Assembly: GCA_964483145.1 (NCBI GenBank)
Contig: CAZAAK010000080.1
Coordinates: 1-6,965, forward strand
Length of the DNA: 6,965 bases
From: Colimorpha sp964483145
Lineage (GTDB): Bacteria; Bacteroidota; Bacteroidia; Bacteroidales; P3
Direction: 5' to 3'
This document shows, piece by piece, positions 1 through 6,957 of the stretch; position 1 is the first letter of the stretch, and the number at the start of each line of letters is the position of its first letter. A model generated the notes under the pieces. The model worked only from the letters and a program-made list of their open reading frames with translations. It was not told the DNA's origin and ran no database searches. Both the position numbers and the translations under genes were made by a program.

Positions 1-74
1 AATTTTTCTTTCTGCAACCTATGCGGTTGTCTAAAATTCCGGGAGTATTATAATTATTAGGCAAAAAAAGGTAG

Positions 75-113
75 AAAAAAAATGGCTGACTCTTTGTAAA
101 AGGTGTCAGCCAT
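75..113 (-). terminator. Rho-independent terminator, leftward, with no obvious gene feeding it
   Basis: A perfect 9-bp inverted repeat, ATGGCTGAC at 82-90 and GTCAGCCAT at 105-113, encloses a 14-nt loop. Read on the minus strand the hairpin is followed directly by eight T (positions 82 down to 75) and a second seven-T run (69-63), which is a textbook intrinsic terminator. On the plus strand only AATTTGG follows, so rightward termination would be weak. No recognisable minus-strand gene lies between this site and the peptidase. It may end an antisense or small RNA, or act mainly as a barrier to leftward transcription. Confidence 0.7.
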
Positions 114-205
114 AATTTGGCCGAATCAAAAAAGTTTTAGCGGGCAACAATAGCTCCAAATAAAGAAAGATGTGCACAAAGACACCGTGTTCCAAAAATA
201 TTTCG

Positions 206-213
206 TACCTTTG
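206..213 (+). promoter_or_regulatory. Bacteroidetes-type -7 promoter element of the peptidase gene
   Basis: TACCTTTG matches the Bacteroidetes primary sigma factor -7 consensus TAnnTTTG exactly and sits 22 nt before the chosen ATG at 236. The -33 region, about 20 nt upstream, shows only a weak GTGTT rather than TTTG. Transcription would start around 218-222. This leaves a leader of only about 15 nt made of an A-run followed by a T-run, with no Shine-Dalgarno motif, as is common in this phylum. The element also argues against starting the protein at the earlier in-frame ATG at 170, which lies upstream of it. Confidence 0.75.
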
Positions 214-235
214 CACCCGAAAAAAAAGTTTTTTT

Positions 236-1462
236 ATGCGCAAAATGTATGCTTTATTTGCCGCAGCGTTGCTAAGCGCGCCACTGTCGGCACAGGAGGC
301 CAAGGAGCCCGAAAACAAGGACGGCGAAGGCTATAAGTTCACCATCGTAAAGGAGCTTCCCATCACCCCTGTAAAGAACCAAGCCAAGGCCGGCACTTGT
401 TGGGACTATGCCGGCACCGCCTTTTTGGAAGCCGAACTGCTGCGCATGGGCAAGGGCGAGTACGACCTAAGCGAGATGTTCACCGCCCACGCCAACTATC
501 AAGACCGCGCCCTAGCCGTTATCCGCACCCACGGCGACATCTCCTTTTCGCAAGGCGGGTGCTTTGGCGATGTGCTCCACTGCATGGAGCGGTACGGTTT
601 GGTGCCCGAAGAACAGATGCGCCCCGGCGTAATGTACCGCGACTCCCTCTCCAACCACGGCGAGCTCAGCGCCATGACCAACCCCATGGTTCAGGCCGCC
701 GCCGGCAGTAGTAGCCTGCAAAGCGACAGCAACTACCAGCTGTTGTCGCTCAAGGCCATCCGTGCGGTGCACGACATCTACCTGGGCGTCCCGCCCGAAA
801 AATTCACCTACAAGGGCAAGGAGTATACCCCAAAGTCCTTCTACGAGTCGACGGGGCTTAAAGCTAGCGATTACATTCAAGTCACAGCCTTCCTGCACTA
901 TCCGACCTATAGCCCCTTTGCCGTGGAGAGCCCCGACAACTGGCGCCACGACCTCTCCTACAACGTCAGCCTCGACGAGCTTTTGGCCATCACCGACCAC
1001 GCCCTAGCGCAAGGCTACCCCGTGGGGTGGGACAGCGACGTAAGCGAGCAGGGCTTCCGCAACGGTTCGCGCAAAGGCTTTTGCGTGCTCCCCTCCACTG
1101 GGGGCTGGGACGCCGGCCTGCAGGGTAGCGACATGGCCCACTGGACCGGCATGAGCGCCAAGGACATCCAGGAGGAGTCCACCAAAAATCCCACCCCCCA
1201 ACGTTGGGTCACCCCCGAAGAGCGCCAGCTGGGGTGGGACAACCACGAGACCAACGACGACCACCTGATGCTCATCTATGGCACTGCCAAGGACCAACTT
1301 GGCAACGAATACTATATGGTCAAGAACAGCTGGGGCGCCTATGGCCAATACAAGGGCATGTTCTTTGCCAGCAAAGCCTATTTCCGCTACAAGACCGTCA
1401 CCATCCTCCTGCACAAGGATGCGCTCACCAAAGAGATGAAAAAGAAGTTGCAAATCAAATAA
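236..1462 (+). CDS. Secreted C1B-family cysteine aminopeptidase (PepC / bleomycin hydrolase-like)
   Basis: 408-residue papain-fold cysteine peptidase of the bleomycin hydrolase/aminopeptidase C group, which removes N-terminal residues from peptides. Residues 1-19 form a signal peptide: Arg-Lys at 2-3, a hydrophobic core (YALFAAALL), and a Ser-Ala cleavage site before Gln20. The mature enzyme is therefore periplasmic or secreted, unlike cytosolic PepC. The catalytic set is visible: oxyanion Gln49, nucleophile Cys55 in GTCW, His343 in DDH, and Asn364 in KNSWG. Tyr78-Met81 and SQGG (105-108) also fit the family. The start at 236 was chosen because it follows the promoter and gives a proper signal peptide; in-frame ATG 170 would add 22 residues and precede the promoter. 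Third codon positions are strongly C/G-rich compared with glmS. A broken ZIP transporter gene follows after 13 nt, probably in the same transcript. The physiological substrate is unknown; peptide nutrition is likely. Confidence 0.94.
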   Translation: MRKMYALFAAALLSAPLSAQEAKEPENKDGEGYKFTIVKELPITPVKNQAKAGTCWDYAGTAFLEAELLRMGKGEYDLSEMFTAHANYQDRALAVIRTHGDISFSQGGCFGDVLHCMERYGLVPEEQMRPGVMYRDSLSNHGELSAMTNPMVQAAAGSSSLQSDSNYQLLSLKAIRAVHDIYLGVPPEKFTYKGKEYTPKSFYESTGLKASDYIQVTAFLHYPTYSPFAVESPDNWRHDLSYNVSLDELLAITDHALAQGYPVGWDSDVSEQGFRNGSRKGFCVLPSTGGWDAGLQGSDMAHWTGMSAKDIQEESTKNPTPQRWVTPEERQLGWDNHETNDDHLMLIYGTAKDQLGNEYYMVKNSWGAYGQYKGMFFASKAYFRYKTVTILLHKDALTKEMKKKLQIK

Positions 1463-1475
1463 CCTCCCCCCGAAA

Positions 1476-2217
1476 GTGTCTGCCGTTTGGATTAGTGCCG
1501 CTGGGCTTGGCCTGGCTACGATACTGGGCACCTTGATAGGATTCTTTGTCAAGGAATTGCCTCATAAATGGAACGACGCCACCCTAGGGTTTTGCGCCGG
1601 CGTGATGCTAGCTGCCGCCACCCTAGGCTTGATACTTCCCGCCGTGGAACAGGCCGGAGGGCACGCTTGGTGGCTACCTGCCATAGGCGTTGCTGCAGGA
1701 GCTCTCTTTTTGAATATTTTGGACCTGCTCACACCCCACATGCACAAGATTACAGGCCTGGACATGGAGGAGCACCGCAACAACGGGGCCTCTGTCAACC
1801 GAGTGCTACTCTTTGTTATGGCCGTGGCCATTCACAAACTCCCCGAAGGCATTGCCACAGGCGTAGGCTTCAATGCCGAGGAGCTAAGCGGCGCTTGGGC
1901 AGTCACATTCGGCATCGCCCTGCAGAACATCCCAGAAGGCATGGTGGTGGTCACGCCGTTGCTGCTAGTGGGTGTCAAAAAGATGCGCGCCTTCCTTATC
2001 TCATTGGCCATTGGAAGTTGTCGGCGTATGGCTAGGCTATGGCATCGGAGCCATCTCCCAATACCTGCTACCCGTGATGCTAGCTTTTGCCGGAGGCGCC
2101 ATGCTATACGTTGTCAGCGACGAAATGATCCCCGAAACCCACGCCCACGGATATCAAAAGATGGCCACCTATGCCCTCTTGGTTGGCTTTATGGTGATGG
2201 TATTCCTAACCAAGTAA
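1476..2217 (+). pseudogene. ZIP-family metal (zinc) transporter, interrupted by a frame disruption near 2010
   Basis: Inner-membrane ZIP (GufA-like) divalent metal importer, normally eight TM helices. From the GTG at 1476 the first frame gives about 180 residues covering TM1-TM5. It includes the TM4 metal motif HKLPEG (His120, Glu124) and the TM5 motif QNIPEG (Gln150, Glu154), with a His-rich loop (HMHK, 88-91) between TM3 and TM4. Homology then leaves this frame after FLISLAIG and resumes in the next frame at 2014 with EVVGVWLGY, running through DEMIPETHAHG to the TAA at 2215-2217. Family members have a G-x-x-E segment in TM6, so roughly 8 nt seem to be missing between the Gly and the Glu. 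Without repair the first frame runs to 2330 with an unrelated tail. The 13-nt gap after the peptidase suggests co-transcription. No in-frame ATG precedes the GTG. A sequencing or assembly error cannot be excluded. Confidence 0.85.
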
Positions 2218-2245
2218 CCTCTCCTACCCGCATTCTCCCCTACCC

Positions 2246-2276
2246 CAGCCCGATACTTGTTCAGAGCATCGGGCTG
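2246..2276. terminator. Hairpin between convergent genes, probable bidirectional terminator
   Basis: A perfect 9-bp stem, CAGCCCGAT at 2246-2254 and ATCGGGCTG at 2268-2276, has a 13-nt loop. It lies 28 nt after the ZIP stop and 13 nt beyond the helicase stop on the other strand, the usual position for a shared terminator of converging genes. Neither side has a good T-run, so termination may be partial or factor-assisted. Confidence 0.55.
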
Positions 2277-2289
2277 TTGCCGTTAAGCT

Positions 2290-4938
2290 TCAAGTACGCT
2301 CCCCGCTTTGCACCTCCAAACGGCCGGTAGCAATATTGAACCGATAGCAAGTGAGCATAGGGGCTATCGACTGCAGCAGCGGGGTGAGCTTGCTGGGACG
2401 TCCGCAGCGGTCGGTGTCGGCATAGGTGATGCAGAGGTGTTTCTTGGCGCGGGAGAGCGCCACATAAAAGCGGCGGGCATCCTCGCGGATGCGTTCCTGG
2501 TTGTGGTCTAGAAGGTTTTTGTAGAACGGATAGGACCCCTCAACCGCATTGAAGACGATAACACTCTCAAACTCTAGTCCCTTGGCCTTGTGAGCAGTGG
2601 CAATAAAGAACCGCTCGTGCATAAACTGCAACATGCTCTTGCTGTCGCAGAGGTCCGACTCGCGCAAGGTGTTGATTTCCACCAAATAGCGGTCGAGTTG
2701 CTGCCGTAGGGTAGGCGCAGATTCGGCATCTATAATGTCCACCGATAGAAAGTCGATGATATGTTGCCATTTATCCACCGCACCAATCACCCCCTTGGCC
2801 AGCAGTTGCCGATAGAGATACTGCATCTCGTCAACCAAAGCAGGGGTGCCGTTATTGGAAGTCGGTAGTGCAAAAAGCCGTTGCCTGCTGTGCAGGAACA
2901 GGTCGAGGTAGACTTCGCGCAAGCGCATCGCCACGCTACGCACAGTGGGCTCGGCAAGGAACTGACGTTGTTGTGGGAGGAAAACTTCGGCCTGCCGGCG
3001 ACAGTAGGTGAGTAGCGAAAGCGTGGCCAAAACGTCGTCGATGGCGTTGTGCGAGTTAGTTCCTTCGAGATGGATCGTAGAGAGAAGTTTTTCCAATTTA
3101 TAGGTCCTCAGCCGTGGCTGAACGAGGCGGATAAGTTTGAGGGTGTCGAAGCGCCGACGGAAGCCAAGATCAAAGCCCAATGTTCGAAGGCAGTTGTGGT
3201 TCAGGATATTAAAGTCGAATTCAACGTTATGCCCTACCAGTACGCACCCAGCGCAATACTTGAGGAATAAGTTGAGTCCCTCGGCACGCGAATGGCGCTC
3301 GCTGTTGAGGTAGACTTCCAGCATGGGGTTGTCGTGTCCGCCAACTATGGGCGGAATCTCCTTAACGGTCTCCATGATAATATTAAAATCCGACTCCTCC
3401 ACATATTGTCCCCTGCGCACCTTGACGGCAGCAATCTGTATGATGTCATCGCCAAAAATGTCCAAACCGGTAGTTTCGGTGTCGAAGAGGACAATCTCCT
3501 CGTTGTCGAGCACTTGCATAAAATGTTGCAGGTAGGTGCCACCGTCGTACAGTAGCAAGTCGGTGGGCGAAACGGCGCAACTGCGCAATTGGCGCATCAG
3601 GTTGCGGGCGATGGCATATTCGGGCACGACATGCAGGTGGTACATCAGCCTCGCCCAAGCAATAAAACAGGTTTCGTTGGCAACCACGTTAAGGTGCGAG
3701 CAGATCAGCTGCACCGTGGGAGTGGAAAAAAGGTCACGACCAGAAATCTTGAAATGGGGTGTGTCGCCAAACTCGCGGCTCAGCCGATCGGCTTCGGCAT
3801 TGGTGGACACTATCAAGGCTACCCGGCCGTCCGGCTCCATCTGTGCATAACGCCGAGCCAGCGACACGGCCAACCTGTACTCGTTGGCCACGGAGCGTTG
3901 GCATAGGGTGCAGGGATTGTTGTCGGCCAAGCATCGCAGTTGCTCCTTCTGATAGAGCGCTGAGAGGTCGTGATAGCAAGCCCCAAAAAGACAACAGTCC
4001 TGCGGGGCGGCTTTCGAAGCGTTGTCGGTGGTAGGAAGTAGCGCGGAGTCGATACCCAACTGCCTAGCAGCGTAGGCGTTGTAGATATCCAACAAATAGC
4101 TAGGCGAGCGGTGGTTCTTGCCCAAATGGTGCAGGTTGGGGGCGCATCGGCGCTTGAGTTCCTCCAAAGCCTCCAGTTTGGCTCCCACAAAAGAAAAGAT
4201 GGCCTGTTGCTCGTCGCCCAAAAAAACAATGGTTGCATCGTCCGTGGCAAAAAGGTCGATAATAGCCAACTGCAGGAAACTTAGGTCCTGCACCTCGTCA
4301 ACCTGAATCCAGCTATAGCGGTGACGGTCAGGATCCTGTCCAGCAAAAAAATAGGTCTTCTCCAACAAATCCTCAAAGTCGAGCAGGCTGTCTGTCTCCT
4401 TATACTCGGCATAAAGCCGGGCCAACTCGACCTTGCGCTGCACAGGGGGTTGACCCACTTCTGCCAACATCTCGCCATGCACAATCAGCCGCGCCGGCAT
4501 GCCAGCTTCCTGTTGAGTAAGGGCATGCTGGCAGTTGACTACCCCTGCCGAAAAACGGGAGTGATCCTCAGTAGGGTCCAAGCGCGCCAAATAGGTGATA
4601 ATACTCTCGGCATCAAGATCATCAATAACGGCACTGTTTTGTGGGACTTTCTTCCGATCGAAAAGGTAGTTGGAGCAAAAACGGTGCACATTGCCCACGA
4701 AAAGGTCCGCCGGAACAGGATTGTGTGTGCGCTCGCTAATGCGGTCGCGCATGCCACGGCTGGCGCGGTTGGTAAAGGTAAGGCAAACCATGTCGGCATA
4801 ATCCACACCTCGGGCGTGGGCCTGAATGATGCGCTCGGCAAGAATAAACGTCTTGCCACACCCCGGCGGCGCCAACACTAGATGTCGCCCACCGCGAAGG
4901 TCGATAACCGCCTGTTGGTCTTTGTCCGGGCTACTCAA
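2290..4938 (-). CDS. UvrD/Rep-type SF1 helicase with embedded DnaQ-like DEDDh 3'-5' exonuclease domain
   Basis: 882-residue ATP-dependent DNA helicase, presumably cytosolic and acting in DNA repair. SF1A motifs occur in order: Q-motif (Gln8-Gln9), Walker A APPGCGKT (23-30), Ia LTFTNRAS (53-60), GNVHRFC (82-88), Walker B VDEVQD (213-218), motif III GDEQQAIFSFVGA (241-253), HRSP (276-279), motif V TAHKAKGLEFE (781-791) and motif VI ARRFYVALSRAKK (821-833). Between the first 2A segment (ALIVSTNAEADRL, 374-386) and motif V sits a complete epsilon/PolC-type exonuclease at about 482-650: Exo I DTETTG (Asp486, Glu488), Exo II VGHNVEFD (Asp575), Exo III His630 and Asp635. All five DEDDh residues are present, so both activities look intact. 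Translation starts at TTG 4938: a stop (TGA, 4944-4942) lies just upstream and the Q-motif follows at once, so no ATG can serve. It overlaps glmS by 8 nt. The exact repair pathway cannot be read from sequence. Confidence 0.95.
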   Translation of the reverse strand: MSSPDKDQQAVIDLRGGRHLVLAPPGCGKTFILAERIIQAHARGVDYADMVCLTFTNRASRGMRDRISERTHNPVPADLFVGNVHRFCSNYLFDRKKVPQNSAVIDDLDAESIITYLARLDPTEDHSRFSAGVVNCQHALTQQEAGMPARLIVHGEMLAEVGQPPVQRKVELARLYAEYKETDSLLDFEDLLEKTYFFAGQDPDRHRYSWIQVDEVQDLSFLQLAIIDLFATDDATIVFLGDEQQAIFSFVGAKLEALEELKRRCAPNLHHLGKNHRSPSYLLDIYNAYAARQLGIDSALLPTTDNASKAAPQDCCLFGACYHDLSALYQKEQLRCLADNNPCTLCQRSVANEYRLAVSLARRYAQMEPDGRVALIVSTNAEADRLSREFGDTPHFKISGRDLFSTPTVQLICSHLNVVANETCFIAWARLMYHLHVVPEYAIARNLMRQLRSCAVSPTDLLLYDGGTYLQHFMQVLDNEEIVLFDTETTGLDIFGDDIIQIAAVKVRRGQYVEESDFNIIMETVKEIPPIVGGHDNPMLEVYLNSERHSRAEGLNLFLKYCAGCVLVGHNVEFDFNILNHNCLRTLGFDLGFRRRFDTLKLIRLVQPRLRTYKLEKLLSTIHLEGTNSHNAIDDVLATLSLLTYCRRQAEVFLPQQRQFLAEPTVRSVAMRLREVYLDLFLHSRQRLFALPTSNNGTPALVDEMQYLYRQLLAKGVIGAVDKWQHIIDFLSVDIIDAESAPTLRQQLDRYLVEINTLRESDLCDSKSMLQFMHERFFIATAHKAKGLEFESVIVFNAVEGSYPFYKNLLDHNQERIREDARRFYVALSRAKKHLCITYADTDRCGRPSKLTPLLQSIAPMLTCYRFNIATGRLEVQSGERT

Positions 4939-6790
4939 CAGTCACACTCTTGGCAAGATTGCGAGGTTGGTCCACATTGCAACCCTTGGTCACTGCCACA
5001 TAGTAGGAGAGCAACTGCAGGGGAACAACAGCAAGCAAAGGCACAAAACAGTCACGGGTGTCGGGGATGGTGAAGCAATAGTCGCTCATGCTTTCAACAG
5101 CGGTGTCGCCTTGAGTGACTATGGATATTATCTTACCGCCACGCGACTTTATTTCCTGTATATTGCTCACCACCTTCTCGTACATGCCACGTTTGGGGGC
5201 TATAACAACAACAGGCATCTCGTTGTCAACCAGTGCAATCGGACCGTGCTTCATTTCGGCTGCGGGGTACCCTTCGGCATGTATATAACTGATTTCTTTA
5301 AGTTTTAAGGCACCCTCCAACGCAACGGGGTAATTGTAACCTCGGCCCAGATAAAGGAAGTTCTTGCAATAGGTAAAGCGCTCGGCAAACTTGTCGATAT
5401 CCTTGTTGTTCTCCAAGGTCCACTGTATCTTGTCGGGAATCTGATAAAGTTCGTCAACCAACATGTGGAACACCCCATCCGAAAGGGTCTTGCGGACCTT
5501 AGCAATGGCCAATCCCAAGAGTGCCAACGCCGTTACCTGGCCGGTAAAAGCTTTGGTAGAGGCCACCCCAATTTCCGGACCTACGTGGAGGTAGGTGCCG
5601 CTGTTGGTGGCACGGGGAATCGACGAGCCGATGACATTGCATAGCCCATAAAGGAAAGCTCCTTTCTCTTTGGCTAGTTCGATGGCCGCCAGAGTGTCAG
5701 CCGTTTCGCCAGACTGCGAAACGGCAATAACCACATCGTCTGGAAAAATGACCGGATTGCGATAGCGGAACTCCGAAGCATACTCCACCTCAACAGGAAT
5801 CTGGCAAGCCTCCTCGATAAAATACTTGCCTATGAGCGCCGAGTGCCAAGATGTACCACAAGCACAGATAATGATACGGTGGCAGTTGCGGAAGCGTTCC
5901 TGATGGTCGAGCACACCACTGAGGATAACATCCCTGTCATCTGGGTTAATACGCCCGCGGATGCAATTGCGGATGGCATTAGGTTGCTCCCAAATTTCCT
6001 TGAGCATAAAGTGAGGGAACCCTCCCTTCTCAATCTGCTCGAGGTCAAACTTCACAGTGTTCACCTCAGGCGTTTGGGGGACATTCTCTAGGTTGACCAC
6101 ATCCAGCCTGCCATCGCGGTCCACAACCGCAATCTCACCATCCTTAAGATATACCACCTGATTGGTATATTCGATGATGGGGGTGGCATCGGACCCAATA
6201 AAATACTCGGCATGTCCCTTCTCTTGGCTGGAAATGCCAATAACCAAAGGGCTACCTTTGCGCGCACAGACCAAACAGTCGGGGCGAGCCTTCTCCACAA
6301 CGGCTATCGCATAGGCTCCTACAACACAGTTCAGGGCCTGTTGCACTCCAGCAAAAAGGTCACAACCATAGAGTTTCATCATACGTTCAATCAGTTGCAC
6401 CAGCACCTCAGTGTCGGTTTCGCTGCAAAACTTCATGCCTTTCGACTCTAGCTGAGCACGGAGTACTTTGTAGTTTTCTATAATACCGTTGTGAACCAAG
6501 GCCAAGTTGTTGGACTCGGAGCAATGCGGATGTGCATTCACTCGGTTAGGTTCGCCATGGGTTGCCCAACGGGTGTGTGCAATGCCAATGGTCCCCGAAA
6601 CGTCCTGTCCTTTGCAACTCTCCTCTAAGGCAGTCACTTTGCCTTTGGCTTTATACACATTCAAGTCGCCCTTCTCGCTGATAAGGCACACTCCAGCACT
6701 GTCATAGCCACGATATTCCAAACGGTGCAGACCTTTAATCAAGATGGGGTACGCCTGCTTTTCCCCGATGTATCCAACAATTCCACACAT
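4931..6790 (-). CDS. glmS: Glutamine--fructose-6-phosphate aminotransferase (isomerizing), GlmS
   Basis: 619-residue GlmS, which converts fructose-6-phosphate and glutamine to glucosamine-6-phosphate, the first step to UDP-GlcNAc for peptidoglycan and LPS. The N-terminal class II amidotransferase domain (about 1-240) begins MCGIVGYIG; Cys2 becomes the N-terminal nucleophile after Met removal, with RWATHG (74-79), the Asn101-Gly102 oxyanion pair and Asp126. Two SIS sugar-isomerase domains follow, with CGTSWHSAL (311-319) and SQSGETADT (358-366), then GRGYNYPVALEGALKLKE (482-499). By alignment with the E. coli enzyme from the C-terminus, Glu499, His515 and Lys614 match catalytic Glu488, His504 and Lys603. 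The C-terminus DQPRNLAKSVTVE is the canonical one. The ATG at 6790 is fixed by the required Met-Cys. The protein is about ten residues longer than E. coli GlmS. The leader has no room for a glmS ribozyme. First gene of an apparent two-gene unit with the helicase. Confidence 0.99.
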   Translation of the reverse strand: MCGIVGYIGEKQAYPILIKGLHRLEYRGYDSAGVCLISEKGDLNVYKAKGKVTALEESCKGQDVSGTIGIAHTRWATHGEPNRVNAHPHCSESNNLALVHNGIIENYKVLRAQLESKGMKFCSETDTEVLVQLIERMMKLYGCDLFAGVQQALNCVVGAYAIAVVEKARPDCLVCARKGSPLVIGISSQEKGHAEYFIGSDATPIIEYTNQVVYLKDGEIAVVDRDGRLDVVNLENVPQTPEVNTVKFDLEQIEKGGFPHFMLKEIWEQPNAIRNCIRGRINPDDRDVILSGVLDHQERFRNCHRIIICACGTSWHSALIGKYFIEEACQIPVEVEYASEFRYRNPVIFPDDVVIAVSQSGETADTLAAIELAKEKGAFLYGLCNVIGSSIPRATNSGTYLHVGPEIGVASTKAFTGQVTALALLGLAIAKVRKTLSDGVFHMLVDELYQIPDKIQWTLENNKDIDKFAERFTYCKNFLYLGRGYNYPVALEGALKLKEISYIHAEGYPAAEMKHGPIALVDNEMPVVVIAPKRGMYEKVVSNIQEIKSRGGKIISIVTQGDTAVESMSDYCFTIPDTRDCFVPLLAVVPLQLLSYYVAVTKGCNVDQPRNLAKSVTVE

Positions 6791-6857
6791 ATATTTTCTT
6801 ATTTTAGTGTAACTTATCCCAGCATAAACAGTATACTAGGTTGAATATTTTCGAGTG

Positions 6858-6865
6858 CAAATGTA
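6858..6865 (-). promoter_or_regulatory. Bacteroidetes-type -7 promoter element of glmS
   Basis: On the minus strand this reads TACATTTG, an exact match to TAnnTTTG, 67 nt upstream of the glmS ATG. The -33 position has no clear TTTG; the nearest TTTG (6898-6895 on the minus strand) is 29 nt away, longer than the usual 19-21. Transcription would begin near 6850, giving a leader of about 60 nt. That leader contains an 8-bp palindrome, AGTATACT (6830-6837), and an A-rich stretch just before the ATG instead of a Shine-Dalgarno motif. Confidence 0.7.
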
Positions 6866-6901
6866 CAAAAAAATATTAACTGACAGAAAAAAATCAAATT
6901 A

Positions 6902-6910
6902 CCCCCCCCC
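6902..6910. repeat. Homopolymer run of nine C (G9 on the glmS coding strand)
   Basis: Nine consecutive C on the plus strand lie between the upstream gene's terminator and the glmS -7 element, in an otherwise strongly A/T-rich intergenic stretch. On the glmS strand it is a G9 run whose near edge is 36 nt upstream of the -7 element. Tracts of this length are prone to slippage. Confidence 0.95.
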
Positions 6911-6921
6911 AGAAAAAATAT

Positions 6922-6957
6922 AAAAAAGGCAAGGCAACTGCCTGAGCAATTGCCTTG
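6922..6957 (-). terminator. Rho-independent terminator of a leftward gene beyond the right edge
   Basis: An 8-bp perfect inverted repeat, CAAGGCAA at 6930-6937 and TTGCCTTG at 6950-6957, has a 12-nt loop. On the minus strand it is followed by CC and then six T (6927-6922), with a further T-run at 6918-6913. This is a strong intrinsic terminator for transcription entering from the right, so glmS and the helicase form their own transcription unit starting after it. Confidence 0.8.

Larger units (their letters stand above)
1..235. other. AT-rich leader region without a recognisable gene
   Basis: No convincing protein-coding frame was found here. It holds a short inverted repeat, GCAACC/GGTTGT (about 14-30), with a 5-nt loop and no U-tract, then the leftward terminator at 75-113 and the promoter of the downstream peptidase. 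A minus-strand frame of 70 codons crosses it (318-106), but it begins opposite the peptidase signal peptide and ends inside the terminator stem, so I do not call it. A possible minus-strand small RNA in this interval is discussed under findings. Confidence 0.6.

Noticed and set aside
170..235. Earlier in-frame ATG for the peptidase, adding 22 residues
   Set aside because: It lies upstream of the promoter -7 element, and the extension would bury the signal peptide behind a non-hydrophobic Cys/Lys-rich segment.
106..318. Minus-strand 70-codon open frame
   Set aside because: It starts opposite the peptidase signal peptide, ends in the terminator stem, and has no recognisable motif; best explained as chance.
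512..1552. Long antisense open frames opposite the peptidase (minus strand, 162 and 182 codons)
   Set aside because: The peptidase has C/G-rich third positions, which remove stop codons from antisense frames; the translations are low-complexity Val/Gly/Ala-rich with no domain signature.
1976..1986. Programmed frameshifting at the A5 run in the ZIP gene
   Set aside because: First-frame homology continues well past the run to about 2012, and the change needed is +1, not the -1 that an A-rich slippery site gives.
4321..5308. Plus-strand open frames of 186 and 160 codons opposite the helicase and the end of glmS
   Set aside because: They are fully covered by two strongly supported genes on the other strand and show no family motif.
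6830..6837. AGTATACT palindrome in the glmS leader as an operator
   Set aside because: Eight bases without extended symmetry or a second copy are expected by chance in AT-rich DNA.
6791..6857. glmS ribozyme/riboswitch in the leader
   Set aside because: The leader is only about 60 nt, too short for the ribozyme, which is known mainly from Firmicutes; no matching core was seen.
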